Below are positions 63,313-64,000 of a stretch of DNA of 64,000 nt, piece after piece. Position numbers and translations under genes: made by a program. Numbering within the stretch: the stretch's first letter is position 1; each line of letters begins with the position of its first letter. The notes below the pieces were generated by a model. The model did no database searches, was not told where the DNA came from, and saw nothing but the letters and a program-made list of their open reading frames with translations. The DNA is taken from the NCBI GenBank assembly GCA_964612555.1, contig CAZTBW010000006.1:124001-188000 (forward strand). The letters run 5' to 3'. The DNA comes from DAOLCO01 sp964612555 (GTDB taxonomy: Bacteria; Bdellovibrionota_C; UBA2361; SZUA-149; DAOLCO01).

Positions 63313-64000
63313 ATGTTTATTGCCTATTTTTCATATTTACTTGAAGCGGCACGAGGTGTTCTTCTTGATTTGGGAGTTTCAGATTTGCTAGTAGATTCGC
63401 TTATAAAGGAGTATTCTACCGGGATTCCTTTAATTGAACCTACTCCTGAAAAAGAACACCCCGCGCGATTGAGAATAGGTTCATCTCTGGCGATACATCT
63501 TTCAAAAGATCTCCATAAAGCCGGATATGAACATTCTCCTGAAACACTGGCGGAGCGTATCGCTTCAAAGATATGCTCCCGTGAAGAGTCTGATTTTCAT
63601 GTCGATGTTGGCAATAAGATTTTTCTAAATGCCCATCCGACAGATTCGTTTTTTTTAAAATTCACAGGAACTACCATTCAATCTACAGTGGAATCTTTTT
63701 ACCTTGAGAGATGTCTCAAAGCCGACCCGGAATATCTCAAAAAAATCGCCTTAACGCTTCGGGAAGCCGTTTTGAAAATTGGGAGTGCCGAGGAGATTTT
63801 ACATCATATATGTGAACTGGAGGTTTCCAGAGTCGATAGGATAGTTTTATTACTTGCTTTGTTGTCTGACGAAGAGTTTGATATAGCTGCGGTAAAAAAG
63901 GGAGTGCCATATAGTAATAACCCCCTTTCTGTGCTTTCTCAATGTCGATCAATTTTACAAATCCGGGATGATATAACTCCTCAATCGGGTTCACGAAACC
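63313..64000 (+). CDS. ArgRS-like protein lacking the catalytic core, partial
   Basis: An open frame of at least 229 codons runs from the ATG at 63313 off the right edge. Residues 52-120 (RLRIGSSLAIHLSKDLHKAG with later HVDVGNKIFLNAH) resemble the N-terminal tRNA-binding domain of arginyl-tRNA synthetase. Residues about 175-215 (VDRIVLLLALLSDEEFDIA, YSNNPLSVLSQCRSIL) resemble the DALR anticodon-binding domain. Nothing between them (about 50 residues) matches the HIGH/KMSKS catalytic domain. It starts two bases after the nucleotidyltransferase stop. Call is by pattern, so moderate. Confidence 0.5.
   Translation, partial: MFIAYFSYLLEAARGVLLDLGVSDLLVDSLIKEYSTGIPLIEPTPEKEHPARLRIGSSLAIHLSKDLHKAGYEHSPETLAERIASKICSREESDFHVDVGNKIFLNAHPTDSFFLKFTGTTIQSTVESFYLERCLKADPEYLKKIALTLREAVLKIGSAEEILHHICELEVSRVDRIVLLLALLSDEEFDIAAVKKGVPYSNNPLSVLSQCRSILQIRDDITPQSGSRN

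Noticed and set aside
1..64000. CRISPR arrays, insertion sequences or prophage genes
   Set aside because: No spaced direct repeats, transposase, integrase or phage structural genes were seen.

Overview
The window is a dense, AT-leaning stretch of a bacterial chromosome carrying about 55 protein genes and one tRNA on both strands, with short intergenic gaps. The cell is Gram-negative: there is an Omp85-family outer-membrane barrel, several lipoprotein signal peptides, a periplasmic-type N-acetylmuramoyl-L-alanine amidase, an ArnT-like glycosyltransferase, an exosortase with its EpsI partner, and a type IV pilin-like protein. Menaquinone genes, AddAB-type recombination, a sigma-54 activator and an aroA-cmk-rpsA string fit a deltaproteobacteria-grade or Bdellovibrionota-like lineage. 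That placement is inference; no rRNA or other decisive marker is present. I see no prophage, insertion sequence or CRISPR array.

Layout. 1-4390: a partial receiver-like protein, an ABC exporter pair, a sigma-54 activator and a hotdog thioesterase. 4561-8922: menaquinone genes menE, menD and menB, with the thioesterase divergent (probably the DHNA-CoA hydrolase). 8962-13021: two TPR proteins, a thiolase and an ornithine cyclodeaminase-family enzyme, co-directional. 13037-17540: a hypothetical membrane protein, DAHP synthase, ThiD, an HDOD protein, a STAS protein and a zinc-ribbon protein. 17558-25647: a compact minus-strand operon of RNase II-like exonuclease, AddB and AddA. 25689-31285: envelope functions (Kazal-type lipoprotein, PF10023-like aminopeptidase, SGNH hydrolase, PgpA) and then a plus-strand metallo-beta-lactamase-fold protein and glycosyltransferase.

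31356-36026: tRNA-Leu, a 918-residue secreted repeat protein, EpsI and exosortase. 36052-45472: argH, a TrmD fusion, a SWIM-SNF2 helicase, a very long palindrome, aroK, tatD and a split methionyl-tRNA synthetase (catalytic chain and separate tRNA-binding chain, divergent). 45688-50561: pilin-like protein, divergent phosphofructokinase, glycoside hydrolase, infC and two hypothetical proteins. 50722-64000: Omp85 protein, ridA, a P-protein with an eroded dehydratase domain, aroA, cmk, rpsA, mutS, amidase, a tRNA nucleotidyltransferase-family protein and, running off the right edge, an ArgRS-like protein that appears to lack the catalytic core.

Together the genes cover aromatic amino-acid synthesis (DAHP synthase, AroK, AroA, PheA-like) feeding chorismate to menaquinone, translation factors, DNA repair, and building of the envelope and exported polysaccharide/protein. 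The most unusual items are the ArgRS-like edge protein, the duplicated exported repeat protein beside a substrate-less exosortase, the 27-bp perfect palindrome, the PheA erosion and the TrmD fusion.
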